DNA from: Sinorhizobium psoraleae
Lineage (GTDB): Bacteria; Pseudomonadota; Alphaproteobacteria; Rhizobiales; Rhizobiaceae
Reading direction: 5' to 3'
DNA: 64,000 nt
NCBI RefSeq assembly: GCF_013283645.1
Contig: NZ_JABEKV010000005.1
Location: 186,001-250,000, forward strand
Shown: positions 46,236 to 54,893 of the stretch, piece after piece
Layout: each line of letters begins with the position of its first letter
Position numbering within the stretch: the first letter of the stretch is position 1
The notes under the pieces: model-generated
Databases searched by the model: none
What the model was told of the DNA's origin: nothing
Seen by the model: only the letters and a program-made list of their open reading frames with translations
Translations under genes and position numbers: made by a program

Positions 46236-47432
46236 TCAGCCTCTCGCTTTCTTCATTGCCGCTTCCATGTTGTGGAATGGGCGGCGATAGGTCGGCACCC
46301 GGTCCGCGACATCCGGGAACTTGCCGAAGGGCTTATGCGGCTCCGCCTGGTACCAGAAGGCGACGGAGGAGATATCGTCGGCGCGGCGGTTGGCGTGACC
46401 ATGTTCGATCGTCACCCGAATGCTCTTCTGGAAGATAGCGGGGTCTTCGATGTGCCAGCGGTAGAGCGTGACCGGCTCGGTCCAGTTGGGGCCGCCGGCC
46501 GCGATGATGCCGTGGTAGGGCGCGCTATAGTCCTGGGTCGGGCACCAGGCGGTGTTGAAATAGTCTTCCGTGCCCGTGCCGTGCAGGGTCGGCGGCCAGG
46601 CATCATTGGCGCCTGGTTCAGATTCTGGCCGCGGTTCGATCAACGCCGCTTTCGGACCGATGCGCGGGTCGGGCTTGCGAACCGTATCCGGCACCGACAA
46701 CCCCTGCTCGCCGTCGATGAAGATCATGTCGTCGCCTTCGCCGTACCAATCCCAGACTTCGGACCGGCGCCGCGAATAGACGCTGTAGAGTACGCCAACG
46801 TAATGGCCGCGCCCTTCGGCTTCGAGGATCGTGTAATTCTGCCGACCGTCGACGTTCTCGCCGCCGAACAGGAACTGTTCGTTGGTCAGCCCGGCTTCGC
46901 TCATACCTGCCGGCCGTGCCTGGCGGTAGTGTGCGTGGAAACGGCCCATGTCCTCCTCGAGGACGTCGTGAAGCTCGAGGTCGATATAGTAGTAGAAGAG
47001 GAGGTCGTGTTCCGCCTCGTTGGTGACAGTGAACTTCATGTGCGAGCCGAAGGGCATCGGGAAGTAGCAGTTGAAGGCCTTGCCGTCCTCCGGGCTCGCC
47101 TGCATCGGCAGGCTGGCATAGTTGGCGGTGCGGGCGTGGCCCATGCCGAAGAGGTCGCCGATAGGCGCCTCGATGCTCGGCTCCGTCTCCCCGTCCCAGT
47201 AGGCCCTGAGAACGATCTTGCGGAGGAAATCCTCGCTCTCGCATGCGAGCGTCGCCCAGATATGGGTGACGATGCCGGCGCCTTCGTGTTCGCCGATCAC
47301 CGCCGTGGTGCCGGGTTCGATGTGCAGCCTGTCGTCGTTGCCACCGGTGCGGTCATGGCTGGAGAAGCGGCGCGTTTTCGCGTTGCGCAGCTTCGCGAGA
47401 CCGCGAAGGGGCGAGAGGCCGGCATTGGTCAT
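46236..47432 (-). CDS. GH172 (DUF2961) family furanosidase, cytoplasmic
   Basis: 398 residues. The family's hallmark HGTGTEDYFNTAW is at 284-296 (E289 expected to be catalytic), with a second acidic segment WYGEGDDMIFIDGE (229-242) and HIWATL near residue 57. Characterised GH172 enzymes act on alpha-D-fructofuranosides (difructose dianhydride I) or on D-arabinofuranosides, and assemble as multimers of jelly-roll subunits. There is no signal peptide, so hydrolysis should follow uptake by the importer encoded around it. It sits between a permease gene and the ATPase gene (31- and 1-base gaps). The exact sugar is unknown. Confidence 0.88.
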   Translation of the reverse strand: MTNAGLSPLRGLAKLRNAKTRRFSSHDRTGGNDDRLHIEPGTTAVIGEHEGAGIVTHIWATLACESEDFLRKIVLRAYWDGETEPSIEAPIGDLFGMGHARTANYASLPMQASPEDGKAFNCYFPMPFGSHMKFTVTNEAEHDLLFYYYIDLELHDVLEEDMGRFHAHYRQARPAGMSEAGLTNEQFLFGGENVDGRQNYTILEAEGRGHYVGVLYSVYSRRRSEVWDWYGEGDDMIFIDGEQGLSVPDTVRKPDPRIGPKAALIEPRPESEPGANDAWPPTLHGTGTEDYFNTAWCPTQDYSAPYHGIIAAGGPNWTEPVTLYRWHIEDPAIFQKSIRVTIEHGHANRRADDISSVAFWYQAEPHKPFGKFPDVADRVPTYRRPFHNMEAAMKKARG

Positions 47433-47463
47433 TCGAATTGCTCCTGTGTAAATCGCTCGCAGC

Positions 47464-48312
47464 TCACTTGAGGCCGCTGGTCTTAAGGGAATCCATGATC
47501 TGCCTCTGGAAGATCACGAAGAGGATGAGGGTCGGGATGGCGACGATAGTGGAAGCGGCCATCATGTAGTTCCAAGACGCGGAATACTGGCTCTTGAAAT
47601 TCGCAATGCCGAGCTGGACGACCCAGAGATTGGGGTCCGAGGTGATCGTGAGCGGCCACAGGAAGGAATTCCAGTTGGCCAGGAAGAACAGGATCGCTAG
47701 CGCCGACATGATGGGGCGGCTGAGCGGGAGGATGACGCTCCAGTAGATGCGCCAGTAACCCGCGCCGTCTATGCGCGCCGCCTCCTCGATCTCTTTCGGC
47801 AGCGACAGATAGTACTGTCTTAGAAGGAAGATGCCGAAGGCATTGAAAATCGCCGGGATGATCAGTCCCACGTATGAGTTGAGCATGCCCATCGCTTTTA
47901 CGATGACGAAGAGCGGTACGATGATCACCGGCAGCGAGACGAGGAATGTCGAGAAGATCGACAGAAACAGTACCTCGCGGCCGGGAAATCTCAGTCGCGC
48001 CAGCGCATAGCCGGCCATGGTGTGGAAGAACAGCGCCACGATCGTGACCGTGGCCGACACGAGGAAGCTGTTGACCATGTAGCGGATGAACGGAACGCCG
48101 GTCAGCACATAGATGAAATTGTCGAGCGTCGGCGCCTGCGGGATGAGGTTCGAAGAGAACGACTCCGCCGCCGGCTTGAAGGCGATCGACACCATCCAGA
48201 GGAGCGGAAAGAGCGTCATGAAAGCGAGGATAGCCGTCACCACCATCCACAGACCTCGGACCAGCGTGACCTGCGAGCGGGAGAAATAGGGCAGGGGGCG
48301 CTTACTGCTCAT
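47464..48312 (-). CDS. CUT1 sugar importer permease (MalG-like), GH172 operon
   Basis: 282 residues with six helices and the EAA loop IEEAARIDGAGYWRIYWSVILPLS. It overlaps the preceding permease gene by 11 bases. It forms the channel with the product of 48302-49246. Confidence 0.92.
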   Translation of the reverse strand: MSSKRPLPYFSRSQVTLVRGLWMVVTAILAFMTLFPLLWMVSIAFKPAAESFSSNLIPQAPTLDNFIYVLTGVPFIRYMVNSFLVSATVTIVALFFHTMAGYALARLRFPGREVLFLSIFSTFLVSLPVIIVPLFVIVKAMGMLNSYVGLIIPAIFNAFGIFLLRQYYLSLPKEIEEAARIDGAGYWRIYWSVILPLSRPIMSALAILFFLANWNSFLWPLTITSDPNLWVVQLGIANFKSQYSASWNYMMAASTIVAIPTLILFVIFQRQIMDSLKTSGLK

Positions 48313-49246
48313 GATTAAAACGTCCTCCGCGGGTCAGAGCAAAGAACACTGCCGTCACGAGCATGAGCGCCACGACCAGGATGGAGGCCATGGCAGCTGC
48401 GTAGCCGAAGGCGCCGAAACCGAAAGCCTGCTGATAGATGTAGACGATCAGCACCGACGTGGCGTTGGCAGGCCCGCCCTTGGTCATGACGTAGATGATG
48501 TCGAAGGCCTGTGCGCCCGCGACGGCCGCAACCATGGACACCATGACCACGAAAAAGCTCGTGGGTTTGAGAAGCGGCAGCGTAATGAACCAGAAGCGGG
48601 CGACAGGGCCGGCCCCGTCGATCATCGCCGCTTCGTAATATTGCCGGGGAATGTCCTGCAGACCGCCCAGGAAGATCAGCATGTAGAACCCCATCAGGAA
48701 CCAGACGCTGACCAGGACGATGGTGATGAGCGCGAAGTTGGGATCGCCGAGGAAAGAGAAGCCGCCCATGTCGAGCGCGGCGGTCAGCCTGCTGATCACG
48801 CCGATCTTGTCGACCACCATGAATTGCCAAACGAGCGCGACGACCACGAGACTGACCATGTGCGGTGCAAAGAACATCGAACGCATGATGGCGTTGAAGC
48901 GGTCGGTGCGCTGCACGAGAAGGGCAAGGCCCAGCCCGCACACATAGAGCAGCGGGACCAGCATGATGGCGTAGAGAGCGGTGACCCTCGCTCCCTTCCA
49001 GAACAGCGGATCGTTCCACATGCGGAGGTAATTCTTTACGCCGACGAAGGAATAACCGCCGAAACCGTTTACCTCGAAGACGCTGAGCACGAGCGATAAT
49101 GCCATCGGCACCCCGAGAAAGACGAGCAATCCCAATGCATCCGGCAACACGAAGAGGTAGCCCGCGATCCACTCGCGATGCTTGGCGGAAAGGCGGGTTC
49201 GGCCGGCGTGCCTGCGCCGCGCAGCCGTTTCGGCAATCGTTGTCAT
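48302..49246 (-). CDS. CUT1 sugar importer permease (MalF-like), GH172 operon
   Basis: 314 residues from ATG 49246, with six helices and the EAA loop YEAAMIDGAGPVARFWFITLPLL. The ribosome site is weak. A longer open frame exists upstream but overlaps the binding-protein gene out of phase and has no membrane character. Confidence 0.9.
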   Translation of the reverse strand: MTTIAETAARRRHAGRTRLSAKHREWIAGYLFVLPDALGLLVFLGVPMALSLVLSVFEVNGFGGYSFVGVKNYLRMWNDPLFWKGARVTALYAIMLVPLLYVCGLGLALLVQRTDRFNAIMRSMFFAPHMVSLVVVALVWQFMVVDKIGVISRLTAALDMGGFSFLGDPNFALITIVLVSVWFLMGFYMLIFLGGLQDIPRQYYEAAMIDGAGPVARFWFITLPLLKPTSFFVVMVSMVAAVAGAQAFDIIYVMTKGGPANATSVLIVYIYQQAFGFGAFGYAAAMASILVVALMLVTAVFFALTRGGRFNHEQ

Positions 49247-49302
49247 GACGTCATGTCCAGCTTGCTGAGGCGGCCGCATCATGTGCGGCCGCGGTTTGGC
49301 CG

Positions 49303-50658
49303 TCAAAGGATCGGTGCGCCTTGATAGCTCGAAAGAAACGCGTCGAGCTGCTGAGAGGCGGCCGTCGCCGTGGCTTGCGGATCGGCGCCGCCCAACTGGG
49401 TCTGCTGGATCGCATCGGAGATGATCTTGTAGACCTCCGGTGGAACGCGTGGCTCCGCACGGGTTCCGGGATGGATCTCTTCGGCGAATTTGCCGATCAT
49501 ACCTGTCGAGAAGGCCCCGCCGCCAGCCTTCAGCGCGCTGTTGCGCGGCGGCATGTCGGATTTGCCCTTGGTGCACCAGGTGGCGACCCGGTCGACAGAG
49601 CCCTGATTCATGGAGGCGAGGGCCCAGGCGCAGAATTCGCCCGCCGCGTCGGAGTTGCGGCCCTTGGCATTGGCGACGAATGCCCATCCGCCACCCACGG
49701 TCACATATTTGCCGTTCGGCGGCGTCGGCAGCCGGAAGACGCCATATGGGAAATCCTTGGCATTGCTCTGAAGCTGTGAAATGCCCCAGATGCCGACGTT
49801 CTGCATGGCCACATAGCCGGATGCAAGATTGGCGATGGTGTCATGTCCGCCCGCACCCATGATCTGTCTGGGCGCCGCGCCACTGTTGATCGCATCCTGC
49901 CAGAATTTGAGCGCTTGCACCGTTGCCGGTGAATCGAAGCTGCTCTTGCCGTCCGCCGTCTGGAATTCGCCGCCGCCCTGCCAGAGGAAGGGATACCAAG
50001 TGAAGTTCTGGTAATATCCGGGCTGGGTCTCGAACATCACCCCGAAGCGCTCGGGAGTCGTGAGCTTCTTGGCGACCTCCAGCAACTCCTCCCATGTCTT
50101 GGGAACGTCGTTCTCGTTGAGGCCGGCCTCCTCGAAGGCCTTGACGGAATAGTACATGGCCATCGGCTCGACTTCCATCGGGATGCCGAAGATCTTGCCG
50201 TCCACCATGCGGTTGGCGATGACGCTTTCGGGAAAGTCCGCCTTGGCCGCCTCGTCGATGAAGGGCGTCAGATCCTTGAGGACGCCGCCATTGTAGTAGC
50301 GCAGGAAGTCACCCGGCGAAATGATGAAGATGTCGGGCCCTTCGCCGGAGGCAAAGGCGGTGGCCAGTTTCGGGCCGCTGATATACTCGGAGTTCGGAAT
50401 GAACTCGAGTTCGATCTTCTGCGGATGGCTGTCGTTCCAATCCGCGACCGTCTTCTCGAACCATTCGACCTGGCTCGCCACCGGTCCGCCGGGTGCGTAG
50501 AACTGCCAGAATTTCAGCGGCGTTTCCTGTGCCCGCACCGCCAGACGGTTGATGTAGGGAAATCCACCGAGGCCGACGACGCCGCCGGCTACCGCCGCAC
50601 CGCCCTTAAGCAGGCCGCGGCGCGTCAGTCTCGGAAAAACCTTCTCTTTGTCACTCAT
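49303..50658 (-). CDS. Sugar-binding protein of a CUT1 importer with Tat signal, GH172 operon
   Basis: 451 residues. The N-terminus RLTRRGLLKGGAAVAGGVVG is a twin-arginine signal, so the protein is exported folded, unlike the Sec-type binding protein at 17277. The mature part is MalE/UgpB-like (PLKFWQFYAPGGPVASQVEW, GIPMEVEPMAMYYSVKAFEE). It follows the LacI gene after 59 bases, with a GC hairpin in the gap. By its operon partner (GH172) the ligand is probably an oligosaccharide containing a furanose. Confidence 0.92.
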   Translation of the reverse strand: MSDKEKVFPRLTRRGLLKGGAAVAGGVVGLGGFPYINRLAVRAQETPLKFWQFYAPGGPVASQVEWFEKTVADWNDSHPQKIELEFIPNSEYISGPKLATAFASGEGPDIFIISPGDFLRYYNGGVLKDLTPFIDEAAKADFPESVIANRMVDGKIFGIPMEVEPMAMYYSVKAFEEAGLNENDVPKTWEELLEVAKKLTTPERFGVMFETQPGYYQNFTWYPFLWQGGGEFQTADGKSSFDSPATVQALKFWQDAINSGAAPRQIMGAGGHDTIANLASGYVAMQNVGIWGISQLQSNAKDFPYGVFRLPTPPNGKYVTVGGGWAFVANAKGRNSDAAGEFCAWALASMNQGSVDRVATWCTKGKSDMPPRNSALKAGGGAFSTGMIGKFAEEIHPGTRAEPRVPPEVYKIISDAIQQTQLGGADPQATATAASQQLDAFLSSYQGAPIL

Positions 50659-50686
50659 TACTTCCTCCCGGTTTTGCTGGTAAACA

Positions 50687-50707
50687 CCCCCGGCTCCTCT
50701 CCGGGGG
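50687..50707 (-). terminator. Stem-loop between the LacI and binding-protein genes
   Basis: CCCCCGG (50687-50693) pairs perfectly with CCGGGGG (50701-50707) around 7 bases; on the minus strand it is followed by TGTTTA. It may end transcripts that start at the lacI promoter or set different levels for the two genes. Confidence 0.5.
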
Positions 50708-50717
50708 CGGCTTCGTC

Positions 50718-51722
50718 TTACGCCGTATCGAAGGCGTGAAGGATGCAGGGGATCACCTCGGAGCGAGGCGGCCCGGAATACTCGCCCGACAGCCGTTCGA
50801 GCAGCATGGCGGTTGCTCGGTGGGCGAGCAGCGAAGGGGTGTTGCCGACACGCGCGATCCGCGGCCGCACATATTCGAGCTGTGGCTGATCACCGAAAAC
50901 GGCAATCGCAACGTCGTCGGGAATGCGGACGCCGCGATCATGGAATTCAGCGATCGCTCCAGTCGCCATGAGATAATTGCCGAAAAAAATGACTGAAGGC
51001 AGGCGATCGCCTTGTGTCGCCAGCAACCAGTCTACGGCTTCCTGGCCCGACGGGCTAAGATAGGTGCCTTCGCGCCGCAACTCGGCGAGCGGTTCCACGC
51101 CGTGGTCGCGCAGTCCCTGTTCGAAACCCGCCGCCCTTGCCATGGCCTCGGCAAAGAAGGACGGGCCTGTGACATGGGCGATGCGCTTGTGGCCTTTCCT
51201 GGCGAGATAAGCGCCCATCTGATAGCCGCCGCCGAAATCGTCGATCTTGACGCTGTCGACGGCTGCATTTGGCAGATCGCCGATGAAGACGGTGGGAACG
51301 TCTATGCCGATCAATGTGTCGTGCATGCCATGCAGGGCAAAATCGCCGACGATCAACCCGTCAATCCGGCGGTTGCGTATGTGTCTCAGATATTGCTGGC
51401 TATGTTCCTGCGAGTGACCGCCGGGAACGTCGGTGTTGAAGATGAGAAGATCCAGCCCCGTCGCCTCGAGATCCGATTGCGCCGCTTTTACGAGTTCCGG
51501 ATAGAACGGGTTGCGGATATCCGGGATCAGCATTGCCACCAGGTTGGTCCGCCCCGTGCGCAGGCTCTGTGCCTGGGGGTTCGGCACGTAACCTAACTCG
51601 GCTATTGCCGCTTCCACTCTCCGACGCATTTCGGCCGACACGCGGTCTGCATGATTCAACACATGAGAGACCGTGGTCAGAGATACGCCCGCTCGTTTCG
51701 CGACTTTGGCAATCGTTGTCAT
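50718..51722 (-). CDS. LacI-family regulator of the GH172 operon
   Basis: 334 residues. HTH KVAKRAGVSLTTVSHVLNHA with hinge YVPNPQAQSLRTGRTN, then a sugar-binding-like effector domain. It is the first gene of the leftward operon and lies just downstream of a tandem operator array, so it should repress itself and perhaps the genes behind it. Confidence 0.93.
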   Translation of the reverse strand: MTTIAKVAKRAGVSLTTVSHVLNHADRVSAEMRRRVEAAIAELGYVPNPQAQSLRTGRTNLVAMLIPDIRNPFYPELVKAAQSDLEATGLDLLIFNTDVPGGHSQEHSQQYLRHIRNRRIDGLIVGDFALHGMHDTLIGIDVPTVFIGDLPNAAVDSVKIDDFGGGYQMGAYLARKGHKRIAHVTGPSFFAEAMARAAGFEQGLRDHGVEPLAELRREGTYLSPSGQEAVDWLLATQGDRLPSVIFFGNYLMATGAIAEFHDRGVRIPDDVAIAVFGDQPQLEYVRPRIARVGNTPSLLAHRATAMLLERLSGEYSGPPRSEVIPCILHAFDTA

Positions 51723-51742
51723 GGTTTCATTGCATAGACGAT

Positions 51743-51783
51743 TACAAATCGTTTTGCAAATCGTTTTGCAAAACGATTTGCAA
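51743..51783. promoter_or_regulatory. Three overlapping LacI-type operators at 12-base intervals
   Basis: Three 16-base LacI-like sites of the form TGCAAA-nCGn-TTTGCA are stacked, with central CG at 51750/51751, 51762/51763 and 51774/51775. Neighbouring sites share half-sites. The outer part 51754-51783 is a perfect 30-bp palindrome. The array begins 21 bases upstream of the lacI ATG (51722). Confidence 0.82.
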
Positions 51784-51991
51784 CGCGCGAATACGAAGGC
51801 GAAGGCAGGCGGCCTGTCTTCCGGCAGAAGGTTATGGGCGCGTCATAAGGTGGATCCTTCATTTGGCGCCACGCATCGCGGATCGAGGCAGCTGACGAAG
51901 GTCACGATCAATCATGACGAAAGTCATATTCGCTTAACGTCGGCTTGCGCTTAACACAGAGACGGCGGCCTCGTTGGGCAGCTGCCAGCCG

Positions 51992-52240
51992 ATGAAAATC
52001 GTCACGCCGCAGGATAATCCAGCGGCACGGGAGCAGGGCGCGGTCTCCGCTTACGGTAACTTCATCACCGTGCTCATCAACTTCCTGATCCTCGCCTGGA
52101 TCATCTTCCTCATGGTCAAGGCCGTAAACCGCGTGCGTGCGTCGATCGAGAAGGAGAAAGCACCGGCACCTGCCGCACCGCCGCCGCAGGACATCCTGTT
52201 GCTGTCCGAAATCCGCGATCTCTTGAGGCGCCGGGCGTAA
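51992..52240 (+). pseudogene. mscL: 3' fragment of mscL (large-conductance mechanosensitive channel)
   Basis: The 82-residue frame reads [33 protein letters not shown], which is the second membrane helix of MscL, followed by the usual Pro/Ala linker and the C-terminal helix [15 protein letters not shown]. The first ~65 residues, including the pore helix TM1, are absent and no matching sequence lies upstream. A channel cannot form, so this is a 5'-truncated remnant. Confidence 0.82.
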
Positions 52241-52334
52241 GCTTGGGGAAGGGGCGCAGGGGCGCCCCTCGTACCGTTCCCGCTTCGCGCGTGCGGGCTG
52301 GCGACGGTCGCTCGGTCGTCTGAAACACCTCCGA

Positions 52335-52610
52335 GGGCCGATGCATCACAAAAATGGAGGAGAAAGAGAGGGGCAGATTGGAGATCGCGCCATTCGTCTC
52401 GATGAGGACGGTAAGGGGATCGGGTGCCGAGACCGATTTGATGCCGCTCACATAGGAGCGAAAGCCGCCGCTTGGCAGATTGAGGAAGTTCCGGATGCGC
52501 TCGATCGTGTAGGCGACGTCATCCGCAGTGAACTCCGAACCGTCATGAAAGCGGAAGTTGTCGCGGAGCTTGAACTCCCACTGCGTGTCGGACAATGGCC
52601 GCCAGGAGGC
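52335..52610 (-). pseudogene. Internal fragment of a family-5 (Opp/Dpp-type) solute-binding protein gene
   Basis: The reading ASWRPLSDTQWEFKLRDNF is followed by HDGSEFTADDVAYTIERIRN and, after a further stretch, LSFSSIFVMHRPSE. This is the region ~70-170 of oligopeptide/nickel-binding proteins (family pattern W-x-F-x-LR-x-x-x-x-FHDG-x-x-x-x-A-x-DV). Both the N-terminal signal part and the remaining ~350 residues are missing. Its 5' end abuts the truncated outer-membrane gene in another frame. Confidence 0.78.
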
Positions 52611-53217
52611 CCCATCCGGTCAAATAGATTTCAGGGGTGAGCGAGTAGGTACCGCGAAAACCGGCCAAGCCGTCTACCCAGGTCGCGTCATCCGTTCTGG
52701 AAACCCCGTCGAGGAGACCGCTGCTGAAGGAGAGCTCGCTTTCGACGGACCAGACGCGCAGGCCGGCCGCGATATCGAGGCGCGCGGCGTTGTCTTCGTA
52801 GATCGCGTATCCGGCTCCGAGCAGGCCGGCAAAGATCTCGGACGAGAGTTCGACATCGTCGGCAAGGATGCCCCTGGGCGTACCGCTTTGGCCCGAGATC
52901 TTAGAATACATCACATCGGCGAAAATGCTGTACGGTGCGTACCGCGCCTCCCCGATCGCCATCGCGCCGAACTCGAGATGGTCGAAGATGTCGCTGAAGC
53001 TCGCATCGACATGAGTCTCCGGCAATCCGAACTGCGCGACGTCTCCCGACAGTCCCGTTGCCCAGAAATAGGGTGCGAAGGAAAACGTCCAGCCGGTGTC
53101 GGTGGTCCTCTCCTGAATCTCCGGCGTCATCGGCGAATAGATGTCTGCCGCCAGCGCATGATTGACGACAAACAAGCTGCCGGCGGAGGCCAGAGCTGGA
53201 AGGAGGCAAGGCTTCAT
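52606..53217 (-). pseudogene. Outer-membrane beta-barrel protein gene, 3' end lost at a junction
   Basis: From ATG 53217: signal peptide MKPCLLPALASAGSLFVVNHALA, then alternating barrel-like strands (GWTFSFAPYFWATGLSG, SIFADVMYSKISGQ, AGYAIYEDNAARLDIAAGLRVW, YSLTPEIYLTGWG). At about 52609 the barrel sequence stops and the frame enters DNA that, one frame over, codes for the peptide-binding-protein fragment. The terminal strands needed for outer-membrane insertion are missing. The family is not further identified. Confidence 0.7.
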
Positions 53218-53312
53218 GATTTCCCCCAAGTGTTCGTTGCTGCGACGATTACGGGGGTGGACACCTCGTTTGCGGCATCCAAATCGAGCCCTGAGCCTTA
53301 TGAAGCAGGCGC

Positions 53313-53603
53313 TCAAGAGCGAACCAGCCCGAGGCGGCGCGCTTCGTCCAGCAGCGCCCTAACGGAAGACGGCTGCCACTTCCGGCCGCCACGTGGCGGC
53401 CGCTCATGCATCTGGTCCAATTGGACGGCAATGTCGCGCAACGACAGATCAGGATCGGCGATCGCAATTCCGGCAACGAGCCTCATCAGCTGATCCTCGG
53501 GCGGCCGGCGCGGCGAACGGGTAAGCAGTTCCGGTTCCGCGAGCTTTTCGCGCACCATCCGACGAACCGCCCGGCGCAACCGTTCGTTCCCTTCGATCGG
53601 CAT
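53313..53603 (-). CDS. Protein downstream of VapC with recombinase-tail-like C-terminus
   Basis: 96 residues from ATG 53603 (MPIEGNERLRRAVRRMVREK). The C-terminal half, LRDIAVQLDQMHERPPRGGRKWQPSSVRALLDE, resembles the end of the DNA-binding tail of large serine recombinases (pattern IA-x-L-x-x-x-G-x-x-TPRGG-x-W-x-x-x-x-V). It starts 8 bases after the VapC stop. It may be a recombinase fragment or a third toxin-antitoxin gene. Confidence 0.55.
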   Translation of the reverse strand: MPIEGNERLRRAVRRMVREKLAEPELLTRSPRRPPEDQLMRLVAGIAIADPDLSLRDIAVQLDQMHERPPRGGRKWQPSSVRALLDEARRLGLVRS

Positions 53604-53610
53604 CTCGACA

Positions 53611-54039
53611 TCACGAGAGCTGGTGGTCCCAAGGATTGATGATGGCAACGCCGGCACCTTCGAAATCCGCGACATTGCGCGTCGCCAATGCCGCGCCGCG
53701 GGAACGGGCGATCGCGGCAATCTGTGCGTCGAACTGGCTGATAGGGCGGCCGGCTTTGCGCCGCTCCACGGCCAGCGTGGCATAGGCGTCTGCAGCTTCG
53801 CTGTCGAATGGCAAAATGCGCCCGGCAAGATCCTCGCGAAAGATCGGGACGATCGCCGCCTCGAGGTCGCGCCGGCGGCGTCCATCCGGTAGAAGCCGCA
53901 GTCCATAAAGGATCTCGGCTTCGGTGACGGTTGTGGTGAACACCGACGTCGGCGGCCGCTCGGCGAGCCATGCCTCGACAGCCGCGGACGGCGACGGTGT
54001 CAGCAATTCCGATAGCACGTTGGTGTCGAGGATGATCAC
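53611..54039 (-). CDS. vapC: PIN-domain toxin (VapC/FitB type)
   Basis: 142 residues. PIN acidic residues: D5 in MIILDTNVLSEL, E41 in TTTVTEAEILYG, D104 in ISQFDAQIAAIA, and a late D in RNVADFEGAGV. These form the Mg-dependent ribonuclease site. It overlaps the antitoxin gene by 4 bases. Confidence 0.92.
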   Translation of the reverse strand: MIILDTNVLSELLTPSPSAAVEAWLAERPPTSVFTTTVTEAEILYGLRLLPDGRRRRDLEAAIVPIFREDLAGRILPFDSEAADAYATLAVERRKAGRPISQFDAQIAAIARSRGAALATRNVADFEGAGVAIINPWDHQLS

Positions 54040-54284
54040 GCGGAGAAGTCCGGCGCTTCGCGGATCGCCTCCCGTGCGGGGGTTTCGAGCGTGATGCCGC
54101 CGGTCGGTGCGATGCGGGCGCGAATGGCGGCGGTGAGATTGTCCGGTTGCCGTTCACTCGTCGACAGCGCCACGCGCAGGATATCGCGGGCCTCGGCTTC
54201 CATTGACCGTCCGTGTGCGGCGGCGCGCAGCCTGAGCCGCTGCTTGAGACTGTCATCGAGATTGCGGATCGTCATGCTAGCCAT
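54036..54284 (-). CDS. FitA-like ribbon-helix-helix antitoxin
   Basis: 82 residues. The N-terminal MASMTIRNLDDSLKQRLRLR is a ribbon-helix-helix DNA-binding unit, followed by GRSMEAEARDILR, the conserved FitA/StbC stretch. It is paired with the downstream PIN toxin and should autoregulate the operon. Confidence 0.9.
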   Translation of the reverse strand: MASMTIRNLDDSLKQRLRLRAAAHGRSMEAEARDILRVALSTSERQPDNLTAAIRARIAPTGGITLETPAREAIREAPDFSA

Positions 54285-54370
54285 CGCAGGCGCCTCCGTT
54301 CATCATTGATTGCAATTTAGTCATTGATTGCAGATGTTGCAATGCTCGTCCGCTCGCCCGGCAAGAGCAC

Positions 54371-54510
54371 TCAAGCGCCTAGCTTTGTCGCCTTCAGGGA
54401 CTCGTCGTCGGTCAGAAGTACGGCGAGCTGGTCGCGGCGGTCGAAGGGCAGGATGGCGTCGAGCGCGTCGAGCTCTTCGGCACGGCGGTGCAACGCTTGG
54501 CTGTCTGAAC
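54371..54510 (-). pseudogene. Possible N-terminal remnant of a tyrosine recombinase/integrase
   Basis: The reading AEELDALDAILPFDRRDQLAVLLTDDE resembles the N-terminal segment of integrases common in alphaproteobacteria (typically ...LPxDRRDxLAELLTDxDxxTLxxLA). It breaks off immediately after. No SAM-like or catalytic R-H-R-Y part is present. The match is short, so this is a tentative call. The rest of 54285-54575 shows nothing else. Confidence 0.4.
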
Positions 54511-54575
54511 CCGCCACTCTATGTTTGTTGACCACGGAACACAGTCTCCGATCATCCCGGAAAAGGAGCATGAAA

Positions 54576-54830
54576 ATGACCTCGACCGCGACCGCCGCGG
54601 CGGTTTCCAAGAATTTCGGGGCCTACCAGGATGCCGCCGCGCGCGAGCCGGTGATCATCACCAAGAATGGCCGGCCACGCACTGTGCTCATCGCTTACGA
54701 GGACTATCTTAGGCTGTCGCGGCGCGACCGTCGCTTCGAGGCGATCGCGGAGCTCAGCGACGCCGATCTTGCCGCGGTCGAGCAGTCGGAAATGGAGCCG
54801 GGCCTCGATCATCTCAATGCCGAGCTCTGA
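54576..54830 (+). CDS. Phd/YefM-type antitoxin, apparently orphan
   Basis: 84 residues: MTSTATAAAVSKNFGAYQDA then REPVIITKNGRPRTVLIAYEDYLRL, the standard Phd/YefM DNA-binding fold, with an acidic C-terminal tail. ATG 54576 lies 8 bases after AAAAGGAG; the ATG at 54570 is too close to it. The adjacent downstream frame does not resemble a toxin, and the next genes are on the other strand, so the partner toxin seems lost. Confidence 0.82.
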   Translation: MTSTATAAAVSKNFGAYQDAAAREPVIITKNGRPRTVLIAYEDYLRLSRRDRRFEAIAELSDADLAAVEQSEMEPGLDHLNAEL

Positions 54831-54893
54831 CCGCCAACCATGCTGCCAACTGAAATGCTTGCGGCGGCTTCTGGGGGTGCAACGGATGCAATC

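Noticed and set aside
52558..53493. 311-codon plus-strand frame opposite the truncated outer-membrane gene
   Set aside because: The minus strand has a clear signal peptide and barrel strands; this is a shadow.
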